Positions 32,155 to 41,950 of a stretch of DNA of 64,000 nt are shown here, piece after piece. Below the pieces are notes generated by a model. The model saw only the letters and a list, made by a program, of their open reading frames with translations, did no database searches and was not told the DNA's origin. Every line of letters begins with the position of its first letter. The first letter of the stretch is position 1. The translations under genes were made by a program, and so were the position numbers. Source of the DNA: Mycobacteriales bacterium (GTDB taxonomy: Bacteria > Actinomycetota > Actinomycetes > Mycobacteriales > SCTD01); NCBI GenBank assembly GCA_030697205.1, contig JAUYQP010000015.1, positions 1 to 64,000 of the forward strand, read 5' to 3'.

Positions 32155-33057
32155 TCAGAACAGCGCGTTGGCCAGGGAGCGACGACCGGCGAGCACCATC
32201 GGGTCGTCGTTGTCGAGCGCGTCGAGGATGCTCAGCAGGTGGGTGCGGGCGGTCTCGCGCTCGTCACCAGCGACCCGCCGGACCAGCCCGACGAGCCGGT
32301 CGATCGCGGCCTGCACGTCACCGCTGAGCACCTCGACGTCGGCGGCGGTGGTCTGCGCCGCGAGGTCATCGGGTGCGGCCTGCGCGGCCGCGAGCGCGGT
32401 GGCCGGGTCGACGCCGCCGGAGCGGTCGAGCAGCACCGCGAAGGCCCTGCCCGCCACGGCCTCCGGGTCGGCCGGCTTGCGCGCGAGCAGGGCGTCGTAC
32501 GCCGTGATCGCCGCCGCGTAGTCGCCGGTCGCGAGGGCGTCCTCGGCCGCGACCAGGTCGGGGTCTGCCGGGACGGGCGCGTCCTCTGCGGGCGCCTCGC
32601 CACCGGGGCCGGGCAGGCCGGCCTGGGCAGCGGCCTCCAGCACCTGGTCGAGGAACATCCGGACCTCGCGCTCGGGCATCGCGCCCTGGAAGCCCTGGAC
32701 GAGCCGGCCGCCGATCGCGAGCAGCACCGTGGGGATCGACTGGATCTGCAGCTGACCGGCGATGCCCTGGTTGGCGTCGACGTCGATCTTGGCGAGGACC
32801 CACTTCCCGGCGTCGGCCTCGGCGAGCTTCTCGAGGATCGGCGAGAGCTGCTTGCACGGACCGCACCACGACGCCCAGAAGTCGACGAGCACGGGCACGG
32901 TCAGCGACCGGCGCAGCACCTGCTCCTCGAAGGTCGCCTCGGTGACGTCGATGACGTGGTGGCTGGTGGAGGCGGGGGCCGCGGGTGTCGCCGGCTGACG
33001 CAGGGACGAGAGGTCCACGGCACCGGCGATGGACAGGTCGGTCGGTCTGCGCTGCAT
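32155..33057 (-). CDS. Thioredoxin-domain protein with TPR-like C-terminus
   Basis: The 300-aa protein has a 33-residue variable head, a thioredoxin domain with the active site WASWCGPCKQL (C65, C68) and SIPTVLLAIGG, then an Ala-rich linker and a helical-repeat region (DALATGDYAAAITAYDALLARKP) with the TPR-type pattern. This matches the YbbN/CnoX co-chaperone architecture and is common in actinobacteria. ATG at 33057 is chosen, though GGAGG lies only 1 nt before it; a GTG at 33099 is an alternative. It is cytosolic, as no signal peptide is seen. It is convergent with glgB at 3 nt. Confidence 0.88.
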   Translation of the reverse strand: MQRRPTDLSIAGAVDLSSLRQPATPAAPASTSHHVIDVTEATFEEQVLRRSLTVPVLVDFWASWCGPCKQLSPILEKLAEADAGKWVLAKIDVDANQGIAGQLQIQSIPTVLLAIGGRLVQGFQGAMPEREVRMFLDQVLEAAAQAGLPGPGGEAPAEDAPVPADPDLVAAEDALATGDYAAAITAYDALLARKPADPEAVAGRAFAVLLDRSGGVDPATALAAAQAAPDDLAAQTTAADVEVLSGDVQAAIDRLVGLVRRVAGDERETARTHLLSILDALDNDDPMVLAGRRSLANALF

Positions 33058-33202
33058 GCCTCCATCCAACAGCAACCGTGCCCGGTCGCTTCCGCCCACC
33101 GCCTCCCCGCGACGTGCCCCGAGCTGCCTAGCGTCAGAGCAGCTCAGGAGACGCCAGGCTCAAGACTTATGACGCAAGGGCGGGCGGGGGTGGCGGGACG
33201 GG

Positions 33203-33571
33203 TCAGGTGCCGGGGGTCACGGGGACGAGCGCGTCGGCCTCGTCGTCGGTGAACAGCCGCGACCGGATGAGGAAGCGCACGCCGTCGGGCGACTCGACGG
33301 AGAAGCCGCTCCCCCGCCCGGGTACGACGTCGACGGTGAGGTGGGTGTGCGACCAGTAGGCGAACTGCGACGCCGACATCCAGAACTCGCACCCGTCGAC
33401 CTCACCGAGCAGCACGTCGGACGGCCCCGTGATGAAGTCGCCCTTCGGGTAGCACATCGGCGAGGAGCCGTCGCAGCAGCCGCCGCTCTGGTGGAACATC
33501 AGCTCGCCGTGGCGGGCCTTCAGGCGCGCCAGCAGCTCCGACGCCGCCGGCGTGATCGTGACGCGCTCCAT
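33203..33571 (-). CDS. DUF779 domain protein
   Basis: The 122-aa protein matches the DUF779 family: MFHQSGGCCDGSSPMCYP near residues 25-42 and a beta-rich C-half (FWMSASQFAYWSHTHLTVDVV). These proteins are regularly encoded beside aldehyde dehydrogenases of the AldB/ExaC type, as here. The cluster of cysteines suggests metal binding or redox chemistry, but no activity is known to me. An SD-like GAGAGGTG precedes the ATG at 33571 by 7 nt. It lies 67 nt downstream of the dehydrogenase, probably in one operon. Confidence 0.9.
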   Translation of the reverse strand: MERVTITPAASELLARLKARHGELMFHQSGGCCDGSSPMCYPKGDFITGPSDVLLGEVDGCEFWMSASQFAYWSHTHLTVDVVPGRGSGFSVESPDGVRFLIRSRLFTDDEADALVPVTPGT

Positions 33572-33638
33572 GCGGGGACACCTCTCCCGGCGCGAGGCGG
33601 CCGGCCCACGAGGAGCCGGCCGCCTGCGGCGTACGGGG

Positions 33639-35156
<1,518 letters not shown>

Positions 35157-35294
35157 TGCGTGCTCCTCTTCGACCGCACGCCGCCCCTGTGCGGCGTGAC
35201 CGTCGCCACACTGCGCCGCCATGGTTGGAAGGGGGTTGGGCCGAGGCGTACGCCGCGACGCGGCCGCCGGCTCACGACCCGTCGGCGGCGCCGC

Positions 35295-36524
35295 TCAGCT
35301 GCGCTCGGCCCGCTGCAGCCGGGCCTGCGCCCAGCCGGTGCGCGGGTCACCGACCGGCACCGCCGCCGCCGCGGCCTGCTGCACCTCGAGGTCGTAGGGC
35401 AGGGCATCGGCAAGGCGCAGCAGGGCGTCGGCGTCGCCGGTGCGCAGGACGCTGTCGCGCACGGCCACGTCGACGACGTCGCGCCACTCCCGCACTCCCG
35501 GAGCCTCGCTCGTGGGCAGCAGCGGGCCGCGGTAGAGGCCGGCCACGCGCAGGGCGTCACCGCTGCGGACCGCGTCGAGCAGCTCGACGACGTCGACGGA
35601 GGCGTCGACCTCGAGGCGGTAGCGGCGGCGCGCGATGCCCCCGTCGAGCAGCGCGCGCAGGTGGGAGACGTCGGCCTTGGTGGTGACGAGCGAGACCGCG
35701 TCCTCACCGTGCAGCTTGTCGTGCAGCTGCTCCGGGGTCAGGCCCTCGGGGTGCAGGGCGAGCAGGGCGAGCACCTCGGCCTGCCGCAGTGCGACGGGCA
35801 GCACGATGCCGCCACGCTGGAGGTCGGGGGTGCCGAGCAGCTGGACCTGCCACGGCCGGGGCGCGGCCGCGACCGTCTCGCGGGCGCCCGCGTCGAGGAC
35901 CGCCTGGGCCGCCATCGCCAGCGCGCGCACCGCCGCGAGGGCCATCGGGTGCGCGCGGTCCCAGGTGCTGGACAGGTCGAGGACGCCGAGCGACCGGCCG
36001 GTCGCGGGGTCGCGCAGCGGCGCGGCGAAGCAGCACCAGCCGTGCACCATCTCGGCGTAGTGCTCCGCGCTGAAGACCTGTGCCGGCTTGCCGGTGTCGA
36101 GCGCCAGCGCGAGCGCGTTGGTGCCGACGCTGGCCTCGTCCCAGCGACCGCCCGGCGCGAAGTTGACGCCCTCCGCGCGGCGGCGCATGTGGCGACCGCC
36201 GGCGGTCCAGACCAGCCGGCCGGCGTCGTCCATGACGGCCGCGACGAAGCCGCGGTCCTCGGCGAGCTCGACCAGCTCGTCCTCGACGGCCTCGATCGCC
36301 GGACGCAGCGGGCTGTCGCGCCACAGCTGCACCGGGTCGGTCGTCTCGTCGACGGGCGCGGCGGCCAGGTGCACGCTCGCGGACGTGCTCGAGCGGTCCC
36401 AGGAGTCACGGACCTGCTCGGCGACCTCGACGGGAACGCGCTCGGTGGCACCGCCTCCGGAGAAGCGGGCCCGCCACAGCGCCTCGGCACGTCGCCGCTG
36501 GTCCGCGAGCCGCGACGACGCCAT
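35295..36524 (-). CDS. GAF-domain regulator with SARP/BTAD-like C-terminal region
   Basis: The 409-aa protein starts with an AcoR-type helical head (EVAEQVRDSWDRSS) followed by a GAF sensor domain (residues about 70-230: GFVAAVMDDAGRLVWTAGG, VGTNALALALDTG, HGWCCFAAPLRDPATGRSLGVLDLS). It lacks the sigma-54 AAA+ domain of AcoR. Instead the last 180 residues carry a winged-helix-like segment (VALRQAEVLALLALHPEGLTPEQLHDKL) and a helical region ending in YRGPLLPTSEAPGVREWRD, which looks like a SARP BTAD domain. It probably senses an aldehyde or alcohol signal and controls the downstream aldehyde dehydrogenase. ATG at 36524 has GGAG five bases upstream. Confidence 0.83.
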   Translation of the reverse strand: MASSRLADQRRRAEALWRARFSGGGATERVPVEVAEQVRDSWDRSSTSASVHLAAAPVDETTDPVQLWRDSPLRPAIEAVEDELVELAEDRGFVAAVMDDAGRLVWTAGGRHMRRRAEGVNFAPGGRWDEASVGTNALALALDTGKPAQVFSAEHYAEMVHGWCCFAAPLRDPATGRSLGVLDLSSTWDRAHPMALAAVRALAMAAQAVLDAGARETVAAAPRPWQVQLLGTPDLQRGGIVLPVALRQAEVLALLALHPEGLTPEQLHDKLHGEDAVSLVTTKADVSHLRALLDGGIARRRYRLEVDASVDVVELLDAVRSGDALRVAGLYRGPLLPTSEAPGVREWRDVVDVAVRDSVLRTGDADALLRLADALPYDLEVQQAAAAAVPVGDPRTGWAQARLQRAERS

Positions 36525-36622
36525 CTGCGCTCCAGGTCCGAGAGGGTCCTTCGGACTGTAGGCGCAACACGGCCGAAGCGCATCGGGACCTTCGTCCCGA
36601 CCGCAGGGCTGGGCCGCACACG

Positions 36623-36664
36623 CCAGCGGCACCGTCGGACGAGGGGTCCGAACGGTGCCGCTGG
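36623..36664 (-). terminator. Long hairpin downstream of the small secreted peptide gene
   Basis: CCAGCGGCACCGT pairs with ACGGTGCCGCTGG and, across one bulge, CGGAC pairs with GTCCG, with a GAGGG-type loop. It lies about 65 nt past the stop at 36729 and upstream of the GAF regulator. A terminator for the peptide gene is most likely; an operator for the regulator is possible. Confidence 0.5.
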
Positions 36665-36728
36665 GTGAGTGTGCGAGCGACCGCTGTGGTGGTGCCGTGT
36701 GGTCAGCCGCGCGCGGGAGTCCCTGCGA

Positions 36729-36908
36729 TCAGGGGGTGTCGACGCACTGCGCGACCGGGACGGTCGTGTCCTGCACCGTGACACTGCCGTCGACGCAGAT
36801 CGAGCCGGCCGCGTTGGCACCCGGGGCGGCGAGGACGGCGACGGCGCCGGCAGCGGCAGCGGCAGCGGCAGCGGCAGCGGCGACGCTGAGAGCGGGGATG
36901 CGCTTCAA
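36729..36908 (-). CDS. Small secreted two-cysteine peptide, 59 aa
   Basis: A TTG at 36908 follows AAGGAG with a 5-nt spacer and opens a 59-codon frame. The product starts with Lys-Arg, has a long Ala-rich hydrophobic segment ([21 protein letters not shown]) ending PGANA, an ideal signal-peptidase site, and a mature part of about 26 residues, AGSICVDGSVTVQDTT to VAQCVDTP, with exactly two cysteines. It is likely exported and may form one disulfide. I recognise no family. The poly-Ala core is encoded by a hexanucleotide repeat. A hairpin sits in its leader. Confidence 0.65.
   Translation of the reverse strand: MKRIPALSVAAAAAAAAAAAGAVAVLAAPGANAAGSICVDGSVTVQDTTVPVAQCVDTP
36851..36880. repeat. 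CAGCGG hexamer tandem repeat inside a signal peptide
   Basis: Five consecutive copies of CAGCGG on the plus strand encode the alanine run of the small secreted peptide on the minus strand. Copy-number change would lengthen or shorten the signal peptide in frame. Confidence 0.8.
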
Positions 36909-36930
36909 GGGAGCTCCTTGTGAGAGGGGC

Positions 36931-36952
36931 GACCGGCCCTCGTCGGCCGGTC
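36931..36952 (-). promoter_or_regulatory. Hairpin in the leader of the small secreted peptide gene
   Basis: GACCGGCC at 36931-36938 and GGCCGGTC at 36945-36952 form a perfect 8-bp stem with a 6-nt loop, about 12 nt upstream of the ribosome binding site. It may be an operator or control translation; no evidence decides. Confidence 0.4.
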
Positions 36953-37068
36953 TGACCCTCACAACGCGGGGGGTTCGCAAGCCTCGCGTGCATTCTGAAC
37001 GTCCCTGCGGAGCAAGGTCTTTGTGCCGTTCGGGCCACCCCCCCCTGCTGCGGGGGCGGCGGCTGGGC

Positions 37069-37121
37069 GCGTCTCGGTCAGGAGGGGTCACCAGAGCGAC
37101 CACGCTGACCCGAGACAGCGG
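37069..37121. repeat. 53-nt palindromic repeat, copy 1
   Basis: This copy is nearly identical to the one at 37141-37193, with differences only in the ACGCTGA/ACTGTGA segment. The ends GTCTCGGTCA and TGACCCGAGAC form an imperfect inverted repeat, so each unit can fold back on itself. It lies in a 301-bp gene-free gap. Confidence 0.85.
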
Positions 37122-37140
37122 GCGTCCGCCGGGGCCACCC

Positions 37141-37193
37141 GCGTCTCGGTCAGGAGGGGTCACCAGAGCGACCACTGTGACCCGAGACAGCGG
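37141..37193. repeat. 53-nt palindromic repeat, copy 2
   Basis: Second copy, 72 nt after the first and in the same orientation, with a 19-nt unrelated spacer between. It ends 17 nt from the stop codon of the DUF3817 gene, so it may double as a terminator. Rest of the gap 36909-37209 holds copy 1 and the leader of the secreted peptide gene. Confidence 0.85.
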
Positions 37194-37209
37194 TCAGGCG
37201 GGCAGGCGG

Positions 37210-37485
37210 TCAGGCGGTGGCGCGGACCGGGTCGGGGGTGGCGTGGACGGCGAAGTGGGCGCCCGGGGAGCCGACCGTGAGCATCAACGCGGTGAACCGC
37301 CACGACCAGCCGATCCGGCCGCGGGCCTCCAGGACCAGCACGACCAGCGCCAGGAAGAGCACGCCGTGCAGCGGCCCCATCACCGGCACGAGGTCGGTGT
37401 CCGTCGTCCGCTTGAGGACGCTGCAGACGAGCAGCACCGCGAACGACAGCGACTCCAGCAGTGCCACTGCACGCAAGGCCTTCAC
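37210..37485 (-). CDS. DUF3817 membrane protein
   Basis: The 91-aa protein has three hydrophobic segments (RAVALLESLSFAVLLVCSV, GPLHGVLFLALVVLVLEA, WRFTALMLTVGSPGAHF) and the DUF3817 pattern, including the loop KRTTDTDLVPVMGPLHG. The family is found in actinobacterial membranes and has no known activity. GTG at 37485 has GGAGG seven bases upstream and overlaps the cupin stop by 4 nt. It is the last gene of a thiolase-meaB-cupin-DUF3817 operon. Confidence 0.88.
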   Translation of the reverse strand: MKALRAVALLESLSFAVLLVCSVLKRTTDTDLVPVMGPLHGVLFLALVVLVLEARGRIGWSWRFTALMLTVGSPGAHFAVHATPDPVRATA

Positions 37486-37916
37486 AGGGTTTCCTCCAGC
37501 TCGAAGTCGTCGAAGTCGAAGCCCGGTGACACGACGCAGGCCACCAGGGAGTACGTCGTACCTGCCGGTCGTGCGGCCTGCCACTCGGAGGGGGCGACCA
37601 GGTGCTGCAACGCGTGCCCGGCGGACGGGTCCGGCCCGACCACCACCTCGGAGGCGAGCGACGGCGACGCGCCGAGCCCGCCGAGCGACAGCACCAGCGG
37701 GCCACCGCCCTGCCACAGCCACAGCTCGCCGGAGCGCACCCGGTGCCAGCGCGAGGACTGCCCCGGCTCGAGCAGGAACAGGATGGCGGTTGCGAGCGAC
37801 CGCTCGCCGGCAGCGGTCGTCACCGACGAGGGCACCCGCCAGGTCTCGCGGTAGTAGCCGCCCTCCGGGTGCGGGGCGAGCCCGAGCTCGTCGACCAGAG
37901 ACGCCCGGGCGCTCAC
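37482..37916 (-). CDS. Cupin-fold DUF985 family protein
   Basis: The 144-aa protein begins LVDELGLAPHPEGGYYRETWR and contains the cupin strands FLLEPGQSSRWHRVRSGELWLWQGGGPL, GHALQHLVAPSEWQAARP and VACVVSPGFDFDDFEL, which match the YML079-like DUF985 cupins. Histidines at SRWHR and ALQHL are candidate metal or ligand contacts. The enzyme activity is unknown. GTG at 37916 overlaps the meaB stop by 4 nt, and its stop overlaps the DUF3817 start by 4 nt. Confidence 0.88.
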   Translation of the reverse strand: MSARASLVDELGLAPHPEGGYYRETWRVPSSVTTAAGERSLATAILFLLEPGQSSRWHRVRSGELWLWQGGGPLVLSLGGLGASPSLASEVVVGPDPSAGHALQHLVAPSEWQAARPAGTTYSLVACVVSPGFDFDDFELEETL

Positions 37917-38872
37917 CGCGACGCCACCAGCTCGTCGGCAGCGGCGTAGGGGTCGAGCACCCCGGCGACGACCCGCTCGGCCAGGGCGGTCAGCGCAGGG
38001 CCGGAGCGCAGGTCGACGCGTAGCGAGGTGAGCGCGATCGCCTCGACCTCGTCGCACGCCCGCGCGACCCTGCGCTGCTCGAGCTGCCCGGTCGCGGCGA
38101 GCCAGGCGCCGTGCTGCTCGATCGCCTCGACGACCTCGTCGGCGCCCTCGCCCTTGGCCGCGACCGTCTTGACGATCGGCACCTTCCAGCCGCCGTCGGC
38201 ACGGCGGTCGCCGAGCGAGAGCATGTTGCGCAGGTCCCGCACGACGGTGTCCGCGCCCTCGCGGTCGGCCTTGTTGACGACGAAGACGTCGGCGACCTCG
38301 AGGATGCCGGCCTTGGCGGCCTGGATGCCGTCGCCCATCCCGGGGGCGAGCAGCACCAGCGTCGTGTCGGCGAGCGCGGCGACCTCCACCTCGGCCTGTC
38401 CAACCCCGACGGTCTCGACGAGCACGACGTCGCAGCCCGCGGCCGACAGGACCCGCAGGGCCTGGGGCGTCGACCACGACAGCCCGCCGAGGTGTCCGCG
38501 CGAGGCCATCGAGCGGATGAAGACGCCGTCGTCGGTCGCGTGGTCCTGCATCCGCACCCGGTCACCGAGCAGCGCGCCGCCGGAGAAGGGCGAGGAGGGG
38601 TCGACCGCGAGCACCCCGACCTTCAGGCCACGCCGGCGGTACGCCGCGACGAGCGCGTTGGTGGACGTGCTCTTGCCGACGCCGGGCGAGCCGGTGAGCC
38701 CGACCACGCGCGCGGCGCGGCCCTTCGGTGCGAGCAGTCGCATGACCTCGCGCAGGGCGGGCGAGGCGTCCTCGACGAGGCTGATCAGCCGGGCGACGGC
38801 ACGCGCCTCACCGGCCTCGGCGCGAGCGACGAGGTCGGGGACGTCTGGGGTCCCCCGGGAGGCGCGGGCCAG
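37913..38872 (-). CDS. meaB: Methylmalonyl-CoA mutase-associated G protein
   Basis: MeaB is the GTPase chaperone that loads and protects adenosylcobalamin-dependent methylmalonyl-CoA mutase. The P-loop GLTGSPGVGKST, the VDPSSPFSGGALLGDRVRM segment, the switch region ETVGVGQAEVEV and NKAD are intact. The first ATG (38743) would leave a protein that starts just before the P-loop. The sequence upstream still encodes the conserved MeaB head (DLVARAEAGEARAVARLISLV), back to the thiolase stop, but has no ATG, GTG or TTG. I therefore place the start at CTG 38872, giving 319 residues, the usual length. No mutase gene is in the window. Confidence 0.88.
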   Translation of the reverse strand: MARASRGTPDVPDLVARAEAGEARAVARLISLVEDASPALREVMRLLAPKGRAARVVGLTGSPGVGKSTSTNALVAAYRRRGLKVGVLAVDPSSPFSGGALLGDRVRMQDHATDDGVFIRSMASRGHLGGLSWSTPQALRVLSAAGCDVVLVETVGVGQAEVEVAALADTTLVLLAPGMGDGIQAAKAGILEVADVFVVNKADREGADTVVRDLRNMLSLGDRRADGGWKVPIVKTVAAKGEGADEVVEAIEQHGAWLAATGQLEQRRVARACDEVEAIALTSLRVDLRSGPALTALAERVVAGVLDPYAAADELVASR

Positions 38873-38875
38873 GAC

Positions 38876-40078
38876 TCAGCTCTTCGGGACGGTGAGGAGC
38901 AGCGCGTCGCCCTGACCGCCGCCACCGCACAGCGCGGCCGCACCGAGGCCGCCACCGCGGCGCTTGAGCTCGTGGGCGAGGTGGAGCACGACGCGGGCGC
39001 CGGAGGCACCGATCGGGTGGCCGAGCGCGATGGCGCCACCGTTGACGTTGACCTTGTCGGCGTCGACGCCGAGCGCGCGGGTCGAGGCGATGCCGACCGC
39101 GGCGAAGGCCTCGTTGAGCTCGAACAGGTCGATGTCCTCCACCGACACGCCCTGCTTGGCGACCGCCGCGCGGATGGCGTTGGCGGGCTGCTCCTGCAGG
39201 GAGTTGTCCGGGCCGGCGACGACGCCGTGGGCGCCGATCTCGGCGAGCCAGGTGAGGCCGAGCGACTCCGCCTTGGCCTTGCTCATGACCACCACGGCGG
39301 CCGCGCCGTCGGAGATCTGCGAGGCGTTGCCGGCAGTGAGGGTGCCGTCCTTCACGAAGGCCGGCTTGAGGGCGCCGAGCGACTCGGCGGTCGTGCCCGG
39401 GCGCACGCCCTCGTCCTCGGTGACGAGGATCGGGTCGCCCTTGCGCTGCGGGATCGACACCGGGACGATCTCCTCGGCGAAGCGGCCGTCCTTGATGGCG
39501 GCGGCGGCGAGCTCGTGGGAGCGCGCGGCGAACTCGTCCTGCTCCTCGCGGGTCTGCGGGGCGAAGTTCTTCGCCGTGCCCTCGGTGGCCTCGCCCATCG
39601 GAACGCGGTCGAAGGCGTCGAACAGCCCGTCGTGGAAGGTCACGTCGAGGATCTCGGCGTTGCCGTAGCGGTAGCCGCCGCGGGCCTTCGGCAGGAGGTA
39701 CGGCGCCTGGGTCATCGACTCCATGCCACCGGCGACGACGACCTCGAACTCGCCCGCACGGATGAGCTGGTCGGCGAGCGCGATCGCGTCGAGGCCGGAC
39801 AGGCAGACCTTGTTGATGGTGAGCGACGGGACGCTCATCGGGATGCCGCCCTTGACCGCGGCCTGGCGCGCGGTCATCTGGCCCTGGCCGGCCTGCAGCA
39901 CCTGGCCCATGATCACGTAGTCGACCTGGTCGCCGCTGACGCCGGCCTTCTCCAGGGCGCCCTTGATGGCGATGCCGCCGAGGTCCATGGCGGTGAAGTC
40001 CTTGAGCGCCCCCGACAGCTTGCCGATCGGGGTGCGGGCGCCCGCGACGATGACGGACGGGTTGTCGGTGCGGGCCAC
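38876..40078 (-). CDS. Acetyl-CoA C-acetyltransferase (thiolase)
   Basis: The 400-aa thiolase has nucleophile C92 ([11 protein letters not shown]), the NEAFAAVG loop, the histidine motif [15 protein letters not shown] and the C-terminal second cysteine loop ([12 protein letters not shown]). It belongs to the biosynthetic/degradative acetoacetyl-CoA thiolases. GTG at 40078 has a perfect AGGAGG six bases upstream. MeaB follows after 3 nt and is probably translated by coupling. It lies divergent from the methylmalonyl-CoA epimerase gene. Confidence 0.95.
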   Translation of the reverse strand: MARTDNPSVIVAGARTPIGKLSGALKDFTAMDLGGIAIKGALEKAGVSGDQVDYVIMGQVLQAGQGQMTARQAAVKGGIPMSVPSLTINKVCLSGLDAIALADQLIRAGEFEVVVAGGMESMTQAPYLLPKARGGYRYGNAEILDVTFHDGLFDAFDRVPMGEATEGTAKNFAPQTREEQDEFAARSHELAAAAIKDGRFAEEIVPVSIPQRKGDPILVTEDEGVRPGTTAESLGALKPAFVKDGTLTAGNASQISDGAAAVVVMSKAKAESLGLTWLAEIGAHGVVAGPDNSLQEQPANAIRAAVAKQGVSVEDIDLFELNEAFAAVGIASTRALGVDADKVNVNGGAIALGHPIGASGARVVLHLAHELKRRGGGLGAAALCGGGGQGDALLLTVPKS

Positions 40079-40173
40079 GAGGGGACCTCCTGCGTAGGGG
40101 TGAGCGTGCCAGCGGGAACAGCCCTGCAACGATAGGTCCGACCCACTCACCGCTGGAACACCGGGAGCCTGTC

Positions 40174-40602
40174 GTGCGCATCACAGCCATCGACCACGTC
40201 GGGATCGCCGTCGCCGACCTCGACGAGGCCATCGCGCTCTACGAGAAGGCCTACGGCATGACCTGCGTGCACACCGAGGTCAACGCCGAGCAGGGCGTGC
40301 GCGAGGCGATGATGGCCGTGGGCGACTCCGGCAGCTTCATCCAGCTGCTCGCCCCCCTCGACCCCGACACGACGATCGGGCGCTTCCTCGCCAAGAGCGG
40401 CCCCGGCATCCAGCAGATGGCCTACCGCGTCGAGGACCTCGACGCGGCCTCCGCCCACCTGCGCGAGCAGGGCATGCGACTGCTGTACGACGAGCCGCGC
40501 ACCGGCACCGCGGGCTCGCGCGTCAACTTCATCCACCCGAAGAGCTCCGGCGGCGTGCTGGTCGAGCTCGTCGAGCCCGGGCCCGACGGCATGGGCCACT
40601 AG
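40174..40602 (+). CDS. mce: Methylmalonyl-CoA epimerase
   Basis: The 142-aa vicinal-oxygen-chelate protein interconverts (R)- and (S)-methylmalonyl-CoA. It opens [20 protein letters not shown] with the first metal histidine, continues with [13 protein letters not shown] and [15 protein letters not shown] with the conserved Gln/His-region, and ends [12 protein letters not shown] with the metal glutamate. Length is normal. GTG at 40174 has GGGAG six bases upstream. With MeaB next door it supports propionate or ethylmalonyl-CoA metabolism. Confidence 0.95.
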   Translation: MRITAIDHVGIAVADLDEAIALYEKAYGMTCVHTEVNAEQGVREAMMAVGDSGSFIQLLAPLDPDTTIGRFLAKSGPGIQQMAYRVEDLDAASAHLREQGMRLLYDEPRTGTAGSRVNFIHPKSSGGVLVELVEPGPDGMGH

Positions 40603-40770
40603 CACGGGACGTCCTCCAGCGGGAGCGTCCTCGACGTACCCCTGTGTCCTGTTCGTGACGGTCCGGGTGCTTCGCTGGGCAAACTCGTCACACGGTCGGG
40701 CAGGAACCCGCGGCGGCGGGGCGAAGTAGGTCGCAACGTCCTCGCCCCCGTCCGACCCGGAGCCCCTGTG

Positions 40771-41931
40771 ATGCGTCGTCTGCCCCTGATCGCCATGACC
40801 ATGGCCCTGCTCGGCGGGCTCGTCCCCGGCGTGCTGATGACCGCCCAGGCCGGGCCGACCGTGCCGCTCGTCGGCGGGTTCACGAGTCCCAACGTCGAGT
40901 ACGTCGGCCTGGTCCCGTTCGAGGTCGGCACCGCGACCGGCGCCAACCTTTTCAAGCGCGAAGGCAAGGACTACCTGCTCGTCACGTCCTGGAAGTCGTT
41001 CTCCATCTACGACATCAGCGACCCCGTGGCCCCGACGCTGATCGGCACGCCCGTGCCGTTCGGCTTCAAGTTCGAGAACGAGGACGTGGCCACCAACGGC
41101 CGCATCATGATCTTCAGCGAGGAGCTGCCCGGCGACGTCCTGCACGTCTGGGACATCCAGTCGCTGGAGAACCCCCGCGAGATCGCGACCGTCGACGGGC
41201 TCGGCGGCCACACCGCGAGTTGCATCCTGGACTGCAAGTACGTCATCTCCAGCGACGGCCACATCATCGACCTCCGGCGGCCCGACCAGCCCAAGGAGAT
41301 CGGCGACTGGCGCACCGGGATGCCCGGCAAGAGCCCGCACGACGTCTCCGAGGTCGCGCCCGGCCTGGTGCTCACGAGCACCCGTCCGACGATGCTGCTC
41401 GACTTCAACGCCAACCCCACCAAGCCCAAGCTCCTCGCCGTCGGTGACGAGACCGAGTTCGTCCACTCCAACAAGTGGCCGCGCAAGGCCAAGGACCGCT
41501 GGGCGCTCGTCGGCGGCGAGACCGTCCTCACCGGCGCGCAGTTCTGCACCGAGGACTCCGCGACCTTCAACGTCGTCGACACCCTGAACTGGAAGAAGAC
41601 CAAGAAGTTCAAGACGGTCGACAAGTACGAGTTCAAGAACGGCGTGTACGTCGACGGCAACCCGGCCGTGGGTGCCTTCGGCTGCTCACCGCACTGGTTC
41701 GAGACCCACCCGACCTGGAAGGACGGTGGCGTCCTGGCGCTCGGCTCCTACGAGGCCGGCACCCGCTTCCTGACCGTCGCGAAGAAGACCGGCAAGATCA
41801 AGGAGGTGGGCTGGTTCGTGCCCGCCGCCGGCGCGACCTCGGCCGCCTACTGGCGCACCAACGAGATCGTCTACAACATCGACTACCAGCGCGGCATCGA
41901 CATCCTGCGCTACACGGGCCCGCTGGGCTGA
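40771..41931 (+). CDS. Secreted LVIVD/beta-propeller-like protein
   Basis: The 386-aa product begins MRRLPLIAMTMALLGGLV, a signal peptide cleaved near TAQAGP. The mature part has repeated units of the LVIVD type (YLLVTSWKSFSIYDISDPVAP, LHVWDIQSLENPREI, GHIIDLRRPDQPKEI), typical of secreted choice-of-anchor or propeller proteins. Cysteines occur in pairs (CILDC; CTED and GCSPHW). No catalytic motif is seen. An in-frame GTG at 40768 directly precedes the ATG; GGAG lies 8 nt before the ATG. It is followed 19 nt later by another secreted protein gene. Confidence 0.8.
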   Translation: MRRLPLIAMTMALLGGLVPGVLMTAQAGPTVPLVGGFTSPNVEYVGLVPFEVGTATGANLFKREGKDYLLVTSWKSFSIYDISDPVAPTLIGTPVPFGFKFENEDVATNGRIMIFSEELPGDVLHVWDIQSLENPREIATVDGLGGHTASCILDCKYVISSDGHIIDLRRPDQPKEIGDWRTGMPGKSPHDVSEVAPGLVLTSTRPTMLLDFNANPTKPKLLAVGDETEFVHSNKWPRKAKDRWALVGGETVLTGAQFCTEDSATFNVVDTLNWKKTKKFKTVDKYEFKNGVYVDGNPAVGAFGCSPHWFETHPTWKDGGVLALGSYEAGTRFLTVAKKTGKIKEVGWFVPAAGATSAAYWRTNEIVYNIDYQRGIDILRYTGPLG

Positions 41932-41950
41932 CGCCCGGACGACAGGCACC

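Noticed and set aside
36851-36880. Hexamer repeat as a regulatory or CRISPR element
   Set aside because: It is in frame inside a signal peptide and simply encodes alanines.
37069-37193. CRISPR-like repeat pair
   Set aside because: Only two units and one 19-nt spacer, long self-complementary units, and no cas genes.
38111-40135. Long plus-strand frame opposite meaB and thiolase
   Set aside because: Antisense shadow; thiolase and MeaB motifs are unambiguous on the minus strand.
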